From the NCBI RefSeq assembly GCF_004028635.1, contig NZ_RQJW01000008.1, positions 410,996 to 474,995 on the forward strand: 64,000 nucleotides of DNA. Reading direction: 5' to 3'. The notes under the pieces are model-generated. The model was not told the origin of the DNA. It ran no database searches and worked only from the letters and a program-made list of their open reading frames with translations. A program made the translations under genes and the position numbers. The DNA comes from Streptomyces cyaneus. GTDB lineage: Bacteria; Actinomycetota; Actinomycetes; Streptomycetales; Streptomycetaceae. Within the stretch, counting starts at the first letter, position 1. Each line of letters begins with the position of its first letter. This document shows positions 1-7,903 of this stretch, in pieces.

Positions 1-1
1 C

Positions 2-238
2 GCGACCGTCCAGGTGCACCCGAGCCCCTGGCGTCTCGGCCCCGGCGAGTCGGCGCTCACGGCCCAGTGGCTGCGCGGCTGGGTCGGCGCGGCGGTCGAG
101 CAACGCCCCGAACTCCGCGAGCGCGCCGACCGCTACCTGCAGGACCGCCTCGCCGCCTGCGAGGCGGGCGAGCTGCACGTCGTGGTCCACCACAGCGACC
201 TACTGGCGCTGTGCCGACCGACGGGCGGAGCGTCATGA
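2..238 (+). CDS. C-terminal end of a probable SAM-dependent methyltransferase (partial)
   Basis: The reading frame is open from the window edge to a TGA, so only the last 78 residues are visible. The piece is soluble, runs through PSPWRLGPGESALTAQW and ends with a beta strand HVVVHHSDLLAL. That resembles the C-terminal region of class I methyltransferases annotated near ribA in other Streptomyces, but no SAM-binding motif lies inside the window, so the assignment is weak. The stop overlaps the ATG of the next gene (ATGA), which suggests translational coupling and one operon with the flippase-like protein. Confidence 0.45.
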   Translation, partial: ATVQVHPSPWRLGPGESALTAQWLRGWVGAAVEQRPELRERADRYLQDRLAACEAGELHVVVHHSDLLALCRPTGGAS

Positions 239-1686
239 GCGTGGAGACGGTGGCGAAGGCGCGCGCCGCGCGACGGGGCGCCAAGCCGCGAGGGCCGCGA
301 GAACAGCGAGAGCAGCGAGTGAAGGCATTGGCCGCGAGCGCGGTCGTCGCCCTCCCCGAGGCGCCCTCCGCCGCCCGACTCACCACCAAGCCCTCGGCAC
401 CCTCCACGCCCACTCCCAGCCTCACGCCCACCCCCGTCGCCGTAGCCGTCTCCCCCTCCCGCATCGGCGTCATCGTCGCCGAGCCCCGCAAGGAAACCCC
501 GACCCCGAGCACAGAACGCCCCCGTACGTCGCTGCGCACCCTCCTGTCCCGCCTCAACACCCCCGCCTTCCGCACCCACCTCGGTACGGCCGTCGGCGTC
601 GTCATCCTCGCGGTGCTGTTCTGGCGGCTCGGTACCGGCGTCTTCCTCGACGGGCTGCGGCGGATCGACGGGCCGGCACTGGTCGCGGCGCTCGGGATCG
701 GGGCCGTCACCACCGTGTTCAGCGCGTGGCGTTGGCAGTTGGTGGCCCGAGGGCTGCGGATCCGGCTGCCGCTCGGGCCGGCCGTCGCCGACTACTACCG
801 CGCCCTGTTCCTCAACGCGGCCCTCCCCGGCGGCATCCTCGGCGATGTGCACCGGGCGGTGCGGCACGGGCAGAGCGCCGGTGACCTGGGGCGCGGTGTC
901 CGCGCGGTCGTCCTCGAGCGGACGGCCGGCCAGGTCGTCCTCGCGGTCGTCGGCGCCGCCGTACTGCTGACCATGCCGTCGCCGGTGCTGAACGAGGCCC
1001 GGGACCTCACGCCCGTCCTGCTGTTCGCCGCGGTGGGCGCGCTCGCCGTGGTGGCCGCCGTACGCATGAACCGCGCGCCCTCCCGCCGAGACCGTGCGAA
1101 CCCCACGGCGCTGCGCAGCACGCTCGGTGAGGCGCGGGAAGCCCTGCTGTCCCGCCGCAACGGGCCCGGGGTCGCCGTCTCCTCCGTCGTCGTCCTCGCC
1201 GGCCACATCGCGATGTTCGTGGTCGCCGCCCGGATCGCCGGCTCCGCCGCCTCCGTGGCCGTCCTGCTGCCGCTCGCCGTCCTCGCCCTGCTCGCCATGG
1301 GCCTGCCCCTGAACGTCGGCGGCTTCGGCCCCCGGGAGGGCGTCACCGCCTGGGCGTTCGGGGCGGCGGGGCTGGGCGCCGAAAGCGGCCTGGCCGTCGC
1401 CGTCGTGTACGGCGTGCTCAGCTTCGTGGCGGCCCTGCCCGGCGCGCTCGTCCTGGTCGCCCGCTGGTACTCCGGCCTGCGCGCCGGCCCCAGGACCGCC
1501 GCCGTCGAGGCGGCCCCGGAACCCGGGCGCTATGCCCTTGCGTCTCCCGTGTCCCGTACGGAATCGTCCGCGGAGGTCAGCAGTGACACATACGCGCCGA
1601 AGGAATCCGCGAGGCTCTCCAGCAGCCGCTTTCCCTTTTCCGCGGAGCCCAGCGAAGGACGGCCTATGACACCCGAATCGGTATAG
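235..1686 (+). CDS. Lysylphosphatidylglycerol synthase TM region / flippase-like membrane protein
   Basis: A 483-residue integral membrane protein. The first about 110 residues are basic, then rich in Pro, Thr and Ala and probably disordered and cytoplasmic. Hydrophobic helices start near residue 118 (VGVVILAVLFW) and continue to about residue 420, with the conserved-looking segments LFLNAALPGGILGDVHR and LPLNVGGFGPREGV typical of the LPG_synthase_TM / AglD-like flippase family. Such proteins move or anchor lipid-linked substrates; the substrate here is unknown. The start is taken at the ATG overlapping the previous stop. The last about 52 codons run antisense through the 3' end of the creatininase gene, an unusually long convergent overlap, and this tail has no recognisable conservation. 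Confidence 0.75.
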   Translation: MSVETVAKARAARRGAKPRGPREQREQRVKALAASAVVALPEAPSAARLTTKPSAPSTPTPSLTPTPVAVAVSPSRIGVIVAEPRKETPTPSTERPRTSLRTLLSRLNTPAFRTHLGTAVGVVILAVLFWRLGTGVFLDGLRRIDGPALVAALGIGAVTTVFSAWRWQLVARGLRIRLPLGPAVADYYRALFLNAALPGGILGDVHRAVRHGQSAGDLGRGVRAVVLERTAGQVVLAVVGAAVLLTMPSPVLNEARDLTPVLLFAAVGALAVVAAVRMNRAPSRRDRANPTALRSTLGEAREALLSRRNGPGVAVSSVVVLAGHIAMFVVAARIAGSAASVAVLLPLAVLALLAMGLPLNVGGFGPREGVTAWAFGAAGLGAESGLAVAVVYGVLSFVAALPGALVLVARWYSGLRAGPRTAAVEAAPEPGRYALASPVSRTESSAEVSSDTYAPKESARLSSSRFPFSAEPSEGRPMTPESV

Positions 1687-2318
1687 GCGGACATACCGAG
1701 GGTCAGTAGATGCCGGCGGTCGTCCGCCACGAAATCGGAAGTCTCATAACCGGGTCGGATCAATTCGGGATGAGTGTGCAGAAGGATGGAGGTCTCAATT
1801 TCCCCCGCGTGCATGTCGGTGAGCAGCGAGGTCTCCACCCCCGCCCGCTCCCGCGCCGCCTCCCAGTCCTCCGGGGCCGGGAACAGCGCCATCCGCTCGC
1901 CCCGCGCGGAGGACTCCTGAACGACATTGCCCAGTACGTAGTTTCCGCCGTGCCCGTTGACCAGCACCAGGGCGTCCACGCCGGAACGGCGGAGCGAAGC
2001 CGCTATGTCCCGTATCACCGCATGAAGGGTCACTGAGGAGATGCTGACGGTCCCCGGCCAGGCCGCGTGCTCGTGCGAGCAGGAGATCGTCACCGGTGGC
2101 AGGAGGTGCACCGGGTGCGTGGCGGCTATCTCGCGCGCGACGGCACAGGCCACGAGCGTGTCGGTCGCCAGCGGAAGGAACGGACCGTGCTGCTCGAAGC
2201 TTCCGACGGGCAGGACCGCGACCTGTCGTGAGACGCCCGCGCCGCGCGTCCGTACGTCTTCGGTGGTGTCCGCCGGCACCAACGAGTGTGCCGTCGGCCG
2301 CGTTTGTGAACCACTCAT
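1530..2318 (-). CDS. Creatininase-family amidohydrolase (possible formamide hydrolase partner of RibA)
   Basis: A 262-residue protein with the metal-binding signature of the creatininase / ArfB family: GSFEQHGP (residues 39-46, Glu42 and His44), Asp53 in ATDT, NGHGGN (121-126) and HAGEIETS (170-177, Glu173). Archaeal ArfB of this family removes the formyl group from the formylated pyrimidine made by GTP cyclohydrolase III. Here the gene stands divergently next to a GTP cyclohydrolase II that is predicted to make the same formylated product, so deformylation of that product is the likely job (inference). The start is the ATG preceded by a GAAAGG-type purine run. Only 41 bp separate it from ribA. 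Confidence 0.85.
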   Translation of the reverse strand: MSGSQTRPTAHSLVPADTTEDVRTRGAGVSRQVAVLPVGSFEQHGPFLPLATDTLVACAVAREIAATHPVHLLPPVTISCSHEHAAWPGTVSISSVTLHAVIRDIAASLRRSGVDALVLVNGHGGNYVLGNVVQESSARGERMALFPAPEDWEAARERAGVETSLLTDMHAGEIETSILLHTHPELIRPGYETSDFVADDRRHLLTLGMSAYTDSGVIGRPSLGSAEKGKRLLESLADSFGAYVSLLTSADDSVRDTGDARA

Positions 2319-2359
2319 CTTTTCCCGGCCTTTCGTCTCTGCTTAGGAACTGAAGAATC
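2319..2359. promoter_or_regulatory. Very short divergent regulatory spacer between creatininase and ribA genes
   Basis: Only 41 bp lie between the two divergent start codons. The segment and the first codons on each side are AT-rich for this genome. Promoters for both genes must overlap each other or lie inside the opposite coding region. I see no confident -10/-35 pair. Confidence 0.4.
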
Positions 2360-3028
2360 ATGACAGAAAAAATTGGTGTGCTCGGCAAGAAGTCCGCACA
2401 GCTTACGCAGCGTTCCGGCGTGGAACGCGTGGTGAATGCCCCCCTGCCCACCGTGTACGGGGAATTCCGCGCGATCGGTTACCTCGACCACGACCGCGGT
2501 GACGAACAAGTGGCCCTCGTCTACGGCGAGATCGGCACGGACGACGTCCTGACCCGGCTGCACTCCGAGTGCCTGACCGGCGACGCGTTCGGCTCCCAGC
2601 ACTGCGAGTGCGGCGACCAGCTGGCCTCCGCCTTGCGCGCGGTCGTCGCCGAAGGAAGCGGCATAGTCGTCTACTTGCGGGGCCACGAGGGTCGCGGCAT
2701 CGGTCTGCTCGGCAAGCTGCGGGCGATGGCCCTGCAGGCGGAGGGCCTGGACACCGTCGAGGCCAACCTCGCGCTCGGCCTGCCGGTGGACGCCCGCGAC
2801 TACGGCGTCGCCGCCGAGATCCTGCACGACCTGGGGGTGTCGAGCGTCCGCCTGATGTCGAACAACCCGCGCAAGCGCGAGGCGTTGCTGCGGCACGGCA
2901 TCCAGGTGGCCGAGCAGGTCCCGCTGCTGATCCCGCCGTGCGAGAACAACATCACCTACCTGCGCACCAAGCGGGAGCGCCTCGACCACCACCTGCCCCA
3001 TCTGGACGCGGTCGCGCACCTGTCCTGA
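2360..3028 (+). CDS. ribA: GTP cyclohydrolase II, Met-variant (FAPy-forming type)
   Basis: A 222-residue single-domain GTP cyclohydrolase II without a fused RibB domain. The zinc ligands are Cys71, Cys82 and Cys84 (HSECLTGDAFGSQHCECG). GHEGRGIGLLGKLRAM follows, then VEANLALGLPVDARDYGV and SNNPRK. The residue matching catalytic Tyr105 of E. coli RibA is Met123 (ATG at 2726-2728). S. coelicolor SCO6655 has the same Tyr-to-Met change and releases the formylated intermediate (FAPy) instead of the deformylated riboflavin precursor. This copy is therefore probably not the housekeeping riboflavin enzyme. The divergent creatininase-family hydrolase is a candidate for the next step. The ribosome binding site is weak (AGGA about 12 nt upstream). 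Confidence 0.92.
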   Translation: MTEKIGVLGKKSAQLTQRSGVERVVNAPLPTVYGEFRAIGYLDHDRGDEQVALVYGEIGTDDVLTRLHSECLTGDAFGSQHCECGDQLASALRAVVAEGSGIVVYLRGHEGRGIGLLGKLRAMALQAEGLDTVEANLALGLPVDARDYGVAAEILHDLGVSSVRLMSNNPRKREALLRHGIQVAEQVPLLIPPCENNITYLRTKRERLDHHLPHLDAVAHLS

Positions 3029-3035
3029 TTTTCGT

Positions 3036-3105
3036 CTGCGGCAACGTCGTGGCTGGTCGCGCAGTTCCCCGCGCCCCTTTGGGGCGCTGCTCGCCCGGCT
3101 GGGGC
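3036..3105. repeat. Dispersed Streptomyces intergenic repeat with terminator-like hairpin
   Basis: The tract containing GGTCGCGCAGTTCCCCGC, followed by the perfect stem GCGCCCC-TTT-GGGGCGC at 3071-3087, is a sequence I recognise as recurring in many Streptomyces intergenic regions. It follows the ribA stop and probably ends its transcript or forms an mRNA 3' hairpin. There is no U-tract. Confidence 0.6.
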
Positions 3106-3223
3106 TGCGCCGTACGGCTGTGGAGTCCGACCGCGCGGAACCGTGTCCGCGTGGCAGAGTTTCCCGAGAGCCGGACCCGGCGACATCGTCTGCTACAACA
3201 GCGTCGGCCAAGGAGGTCCGCCC

Positions 3224-4369
3224 GTGAACACGAGCGCGAGTGTCGTCGTCATCGGAGGCGGTGTGATGGGCACCAGCATCGCCTACCACCTCGCCCGCGC
3301 CGGAGTACGGGACGTCGTCCTGGTCGAGCGGGACGAGCTGGCCTGCGGCTCCACCTCGAAGGCGGCCGGCGGGGTGCGGGCGCAGTTCTCCGACGAGCTG
3401 AACATCCAGCTCGGGGCGCGCAGTCTGGAGGCGTTCGGCCGGTTCGAGGAGGAGACGGGGTACGACATCGGGCTGCACCGGGTCGGGTATCTGTTCCTGC
3501 TCTCCACCGCGGAGGAGGTCGCCGGCTTCGAAGCGAGCGTCCAGCTGCAGAACTCCCTCGGTGTGCCGAGCCGGATGATCGACCCCGCCGAGGCGCAGCG
3601 GCTCTCCCCGCTGATCACCACCGACTCACTGCTGGCAGCCGCGTTCTCCCCGGACGACGGCCACTGCACCCCCGAGTCCGTGGTCCACGGCTATGCATCC
3701 GCCGCCCGCCGGTACGGGGCACAGATCCTGCGCCACACCGACGTCACCGGCATCGAACTGCGCGGCGACCGCATCACAGCCGTGACGACGACCATCGGCC
3801 GGATCGCCACCGGCACGGTGATCTGCGCGGCCGGCCCCTGGTCACGGGCGGTCGGGGCGATGGTCGGCGTGGACCTGCCGGTGGAGCCGCTGCGCCGCCA
3901 GATCGCGGTCACCGAACCGGTCGACGGCCTGCCGCCGAACCTGCCCATGACCATCGACTTCAGCACCAGCCTCTACTTCCACGGCGAGGGCCCAGGACTC
4001 CTCCTCGGCATGTCCGACCCCGACGAGCGGCCCGGTTTCGCCACCGACCCCCACGACCGGTGGATCCCTCGTCTGGCCGCCGCCATGGAGCACCGCGCCC
4101 CCGCCCTGCTCGACCTGCGCCGCACGGGCGGATGGGCGGGCCTGTACGAGGTCACCCCGGACCACAACGCGCTGATCGGCGAGGCGACTTCCGTATCCCG
4201 TTTCCTGTACGCGACCGGCTTCTCCGGCCACGGATTTCTGCAGGGACCGGCCGTCGGCGAGGTCGTCCGCGACCTGTACCTCGGCCGCGTACCCTTCGTG
4301 GACGTCAGCCCCTTGAGCGCCGGCCGGTTCGCGGCCGACGCCCCGCGCCCGGAGGCCAACCGCGTATGA
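3224..4369 (+). CDS. FAD-dependent amine/amino-acid oxidoreductase (DAO, sarcosine oxidase beta-like)
   Basis: A 381-residue flavoprotein of the glycine/D-amino acid oxidase fold. The N-terminal ADP-binding motif is VVIGGGVMGTSIAYHLA, with an acidic residue at the end of strand 2 (LVERDE). GSTSKAAGGVR contacts FAD in the family. The C-terminal YEVTPDHNALIGE and FSGHGFLQGPAVGE are typical of sarcosine/dimethylglycine oxidase-type enzymes. GTG at 3224 is chosen because AAGGAGG lies 8 nt upstream and the Rossmann strand begins directly after. It overlaps the saccharopine dehydrogenase-like gene by 4 bp, so its substrate may be saccharopine, a piperideine or another secondary amine (inference). 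Confidence 0.85.
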   Translation: MNTSASVVVIGGGVMGTSIAYHLARAGVRDVVLVERDELACGSTSKAAGGVRAQFSDELNIQLGARSLEAFGRFEEETGYDIGLHRVGYLFLLSTAEEVAGFEASVQLQNSLGVPSRMIDPAEAQRLSPLITTDSLLAAAFSPDDGHCTPESVVHGYASAARRYGAQILRHTDVTGIELRGDRITAVTTTIGRIATGTVICAAGPWSRAVGAMVGVDLPVEPLRRQIAVTEPVDGLPPNLPMTIDFSTSLYFHGEGPGLLLGMSDPDERPGFATDPHDRWIPRLAAAMEHRAPALLDLRRTGGWAGLYEVTPDHNALIGEATSVSRFLYATGFSGHGFLQGPAVGEVVRDLYLGRVPFVDVSPLSAGRFAADAPRPEANRV

Positions 4370-5427
4370 CCGATCTCCACCTGTGGCTGCGCCACGAGGT
4401 CCGTTCCACCGAGCGACGCACCCCGATCGTGCCGTCCGACGCCCGGCGGCTCGTCGAGAGCGGAGTGACGCTGACCGTCGAGGAGTCCCCGCAGCGGATC
4501 TTCCCCATCGAGGAGTACGAGGCGGCCGGCTGCCGTATCGCGCCCACCGGCTCCTGGGTGTCGGCCCCCGCGGACGTCGTCGTCATCGGGCTGAAGGAAC
4601 TCCCGGACGGCCCAGCCGAACTGACGCACCGGCACATCTTTTTCGGCCACGCCTACAAGCAGCAGCCCGGCGCCGCGGACCTGCTCCGTCGGTTCGCCGA
4701 CGGGGGCGGTGCCCTGCTCGATCTGGAGTACCTGGTGGACGACCAGGGCCGGCGCCTCGCCGCCTTCGGCTTCTGGGCCGGCTATCTCGGTGCCGCCCTG
4801 GCCGTCCTCCAGCACCGGGGCAGGCTGGTCGCGCCGCTGACCCCCACGTCGAAGGAGGAACTGGACGCGGCCCTCCAACCGGCCCCCGACGACGAGGAGT
4901 TCACCGCCCTCGTGATCGGCGCCCTGGGCCGCAGCGGCCGCGGCGCGTGCCTCGCGTTCCTGACCGCCGGCATCGAGGCCACGCCCTGGGACCTCGCCGA
5001 GACCCGCGACCTGGACCGCCCGGCCCTGCTGGCGCACGACGCGATGGTGAACGCCGTCCTCGCCACCACCCCCGTCCCGCCCTTCCTCCGCGAGCAGGAC
5101 CTCGACGACCCCGCCCGCCGACTGCGCACCCTCTGCGACGTCACCGTCGACGTCGGCTCCCCACTGAACGTCCTGCCGGTCTACGACCGCACCACCGAGT
5201 GGACCGAGCCCGTACGCCGCCTGCGCAAGGAGCCTGCGCTCGACCTCATCGCCATCGACAACCTGCCCTCCCTGCTGCCCCGGGAGTCCAGCACCGACTT
5301 CTCCTCGGCGCTGCTGCTCCAGCTGCTGGAGTTCGAGACGGGTGGGCCGTGGGGGCGCTGTCTGGACCGGTTCCACCAGGCCTGCCGTGAACTCGGCATC
5401 GCAGAAGGGGAGTTCCCCCATGTCTGA
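4366..5427 (+). CDS. Saccharopine dehydrogenase (LYS1-like, lysine-forming type)
   Basis: A 353-residue protein of the AlaDh/PNT-N-containing saccharopine dehydrogenase family. It opens with HLWLRHEVRSTERRTPIVP, the usual start of these enzymes, and has HIFFGHAYKQQPG and LLDLEYLVDDQGRRLAAFGFWAGYLGA as substrate- and nucleotide-site segments. YDRTTEWTEPV lies near the C-terminus. The family joins lysine and 2-oxoglutarate to saccharopine or does the reverse with NAD(H). Length fits yeast LYS1 (about 370). ATGA overlap with the upstream FAD oxidoreductase and an 8-bp overlap with the downstream reductase-like gene indicate one operon. Confidence 0.82.
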   Translation: MTDLHLWLRHEVRSTERRTPIVPSDARRLVESGVTLTVEESPQRIFPIEEYEAAGCRIAPTGSWVSAPADVVVIGLKELPDGPAELTHRHIFFGHAYKQQPGAADLLRRFADGGGALLDLEYLVDDQGRRLAAFGFWAGYLGAALAVLQHRGRLVAPLTPTSKEELDAALQPAPDDEEFTALVIGALGRSGRGACLAFLTAGIEATPWDLAETRDLDRPALLAHDAMVNAVLATTPVPPFLREQDLDDPARRLRTLCDVTVDVGSPLNVLPVYDRTTEWTEPVRRLRKEPALDLIAIDNLPSLLPRESSTDFSSALLLQLLEFETGGPWGRCLDRFHQACRELGIAEGEFPHV

Positions 5428-6601
5428 CCACTCCGCCGTGCCTGATCGTCCCGCACGCGTGCCCGCGAGCGGCACCGTCCACTGGGTGGGCGCCGGTCTG
5501 TCCACCGGCAGCGGTCTGGCCCGGCTCTGCGACACCGCCGACCGCGTACGGCTGTGGCACCGCACCGAGGACCGCGCCGCCGACGCCCTGGCCCGACTGG
5601 GACTCACCGGACGCGCCGAGCCCCGCGCCTACACGCTCCCCGCGCTCACGGCCGAACTGGCGCCCGGTGACGTCGTCGTATCGATGCTGCCCGCGCCGGA
5701 GCACGCCGCGATCCTGGCGGCCTGTATCCGGCAGCAGACGCACTTCGCCTGCTCCAGCTATGTGTCGGACGCGGTCGTGGAGCAGGTACCCGCGGCCGTC
5801 GCGGCCGGGCTCGTCGTCCTCACCGAGGCCGGCCTCGACCCGGGCATCGATCACCTCTTCGCCCACTGCCTCGTCGGCCGCGCCCGGGAGGCCGTCGGCG
5901 ACGACACGGCAGCCTCGTACAGCCTGACGTCGTACTGCGGTGGCGTGCCCGCGGTTCCGAACGACTTCAAGTACCGCTTCAGCTGGGCGCCTGCCGGTGT
6001 GCTCAACGCCCTGCGCTCACCGGCGCGTTATGTGCGCGACGGTGCCGAGACGGTCGCCGAGCGGCCGTGGGAGGTGACGCGGCGGCATGTGGTGGACGGG
6101 GAGGCGTTCGAGGTCTACCCCAACCGCGACAGCGTTCCGTTCGTCGAGCAGTACGGGCTGCCGCCGGCCTGGAAGCCGCAGGCCTTCGTGCGCGGCACGC
6201 TGCGTCTGGAGGGCTGGCTGCGTGCCTGGGACGCCGTCTTCGAGGAGCTGAAGGCCGGCGACGACGCCCGAATCGCCGCCCTGGCGGGGGAGTTGGCGGC
6301 GAAGTACCCCACGACGGACGCCGACCGCGACCGCGTCGTCCTCGCCGTGTCGCTGGACGTGCGCGGCGGGGACGGGCGGGCGTGGTCCGGCAGTTACCTC
6401 CTCGATCTGGTGGGCGACGAGGAGGAGAGCGCGATGGCCCGCTGTGTCTCCCGTCCCCTCGCCCTGGGCGTGCGCCACATCCTGGACGGCTCCCTGCCGG
6501 CGGGCCTGAGCCGTGCCGCCGAGACGGCGGCCCGCTCGGAGGAGTGGCTGCGCGAACTCGCGCTGGAGGGCGTGGAGTTCGCGCTGCGCGTGGACCGGTA
6601 G
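5420..6601 (+). CDS. Saccharopine reductase-like protein (LYS9/Sacchrp_dh family)
   Basis: A 393-residue protein with an N-terminal Rossmann fold (VHWVGAGLSTGSGLARL, residues about 20-36) and VVVSMLPAPEHAAILAAC, then LTEAGLDPGIDHLFAHC, the conserved Sacchrp_dh_C entry sequence. SYCGGVPAVPNDFKYRFSWAP is typical of glutamate-forming saccharopine dehydrogenases. The family interconverts saccharopine and glutamate plus 2-aminoadipate semialdehyde. With its upstream partner this would be a split bacterial form of the saccharopine route. The start is the ATG overlapping the end of the previous gene; longer in-frame starts would extend into that gene. Confidence 0.82.
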   Translation: MSDHSAVPDRPARVPASGTVHWVGAGLSTGSGLARLCDTADRVRLWHRTEDRAADALARLGLTGRAEPRAYTLPALTAELAPGDVVVSMLPAPEHAAILAACIRQQTHFACSSYVSDAVVEQVPAAVAAGLVVLTEAGLDPGIDHLFAHCLVGRAREAVGDDTAASYSLTSYCGGVPAVPNDFKYRFSWAPAGVLNALRSPARYVRDGAETVAERPWEVTRRHVVDGEAFEVYPNRDSVPFVEQYGLPPAWKPQAFVRGTLRLEGWLRAWDAVFEELKAGDDARIAALAGELAAKYPTTDADRDRVVLAVSLDVRGGDGRAWSGSYLLDLVGDEEESAMARCVSRPLALGVRHILDGSLPAGLSRAAETAARSEEWLRELALEGVEFALRVDR

Positions 6602-6605
6602 GGGC

Positions 6606-7838
6606 TCAGTCGCCCGTGACGGCCTCGTGCACGAGCCGCTTGAGGTCCTGGAACATCGTGTGCGAGGTCCTCGGCCGCACCTGCGTCATGAACTGCACCG
6701 TCAGGTCGCGGCCCGGGTCGACCCAGAACGTGGTGGTCGCGACCCCGCTCCAGCCGTAGGTGCCGAGGCCGGCCGGGGCCCTCGTACGGGTCGGGTCGAT
6801 CACCACGGAGACGCCGAGGCCGAAGCCGAGGCCGTCGTTGCCGGGCTCGTCATGGGCGGGGCGGCTGCCGAAGGCGCGCAGGTCGACGCCGCCCGGGAGG
6901 TGGTTGGACGTCATCAGGTCCACGGTCCCGGGGGACAGCAGACGGGTGCCGTCGAGTTCGCCGCGGCGGCGCAGCAACTCCATGAAGCGGTGGACGTCGT
7001 GCGCGGAGGCCGCCATGCCGCCGCTGCCCGACAGGAAGCGGGGGCGGCCGTGCAGGGGGAGACCGGGGATCGGCTCGATGCCGCCGTCGTCGGTCTCGCC
7101 GTACAACTCGGAGAGCCTGCCCGCCTGTTGGTCGCTCACGCAGAACCCGGCGTCGGTCATCCCGAGCGGCCCGAAGATGCGCTCGGCGAAGAACTCGTCG
7201 AGCGGCTGCCCGGACACGACCTCGATGACCCGGCCCAGGACGTTGGTGGCGACCGAGTAGTTCCACTGCGTCCCCGGCTCGAACTGCAGTGGCAGGCTCG
7301 CGTACACGTCGACCGTCCCGGCCAGGTCGGAGCCGGGCAGCACCGCCGAGTCCAGGTTGGCGTCGCGGTAGAGGGCGTCGACGGGGTGCGTGCGGTAGAA
7401 GGCGAAGGTCAGTCCGGCGGTGTGGGTCATCAGGTGCCGGATGCGTATCGGCCCGTCGGCCGGGCGGGTCACGGTGTCGGCGCCGGATCCGCTGACGTAC
7501 ACCCGAGGCTCGGCGAAGGCGGGCAGATGACGGTCGACCGGGTCGTCGAGCGACAGCTTGCCCTCCTCCACCAGCAGCAGCGCGGCCACCGAGGTGACCG
7601 GCTTGGTCATGGAGTAGATCCGCCACAACGTGTCGGCCTCGACGGGAAGCCCGGCCGCCAGGTCCCGGTGGCCGTGCGTGTTGAGGTGGGCGACGCGTCC
7701 ACGGCGGGCGACGGACACCAGGTAGCCGGGCAGCCGCCCCTCGTCGACGTAGTGGGCGAAGTACTGGTCGAGGCGGTCCAGCGCCTTCCCGTCCAGCCCG
7801 ACCTCGCCCGGGTCGACCTCTTGTGTCAGCAGTGCCAT
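6606..7838 (-). CDS. Serine hydrolase, beta-lactamase/class C-like
   Basis: A 410-residue soluble protein of the beta-lactamase (PBP4*/EstB) family. The SxxK nucleophile motif is SMTK at residues 76-79. It is followed by LDDPVDRHLP and IRHLMTHTAGL, and the Tyr motif is WNYSVA. There is no signal peptide, so it is probably cytoplasmic. Members are esterases or peptidases of unclear substrate. The ATG at 7838 is preceded by GGAGGAGAG, a very good ribosome binding site. The gene lies 65 bp downstream of the MFS gene on the same strand and may share its transcript. Confidence 0.85.
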   Translation of the reverse strand: MALLTQEVDPGEVGLDGKALDRLDQYFAHYVDEGRLPGYLVSVARRGRVAHLNTHGHRDLAAGLPVEADTLWRIYSMTKPVTSVAALLLVEEGKLSLDDPVDRHLPAFAEPRVYVSGSGADTVTRPADGPIRIRHLMTHTAGLTFAFYRTHPVDALYRDANLDSAVLPGSDLAGTVDVYASLPLQFEPGTQWNYSVATNVLGRVIEVVSGQPLDEFFAERIFGPLGMTDAGFCVSDQQAGRLSELYGETDDGGIEPIPGLPLHGRPRFLSGSGGMAASAHDVHRFMELLRRRGELDGTRLLSPGTVDLMTSNHLPGGVDLRAFGSRPAHDEPGNDGLGFGLGVSVVIDPTRTRAPAGLGTYGWSGVATTTFWVDPGRDLTVQFMTQVRPRTSHTMFQDLKRLVHEAVTGD

Positions 7839-7903
7839 CGCTCTCCTCCGAATGCGTACGACGAGGTGCGCTCCGGCATACCCCGCCGGAACGGCCTCAC
7901 ATC

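Noticed and set aside
133..1206. A 357-residue minus-strand frame opposite the flippase gene
   Set aside because: No motifs; composition is low-complexity Gly/Asp/Arg, while the plus strand has clear membrane helices.
2569..5427. A 952-residue plus-strand open frame
   Set aside because: It covers ribA and the FAD oxidoreductase in a wrong frame with an Arg/Ala/Pro-rich translation. Only the segment from 4366 is the real saccharopine dehydrogenase.
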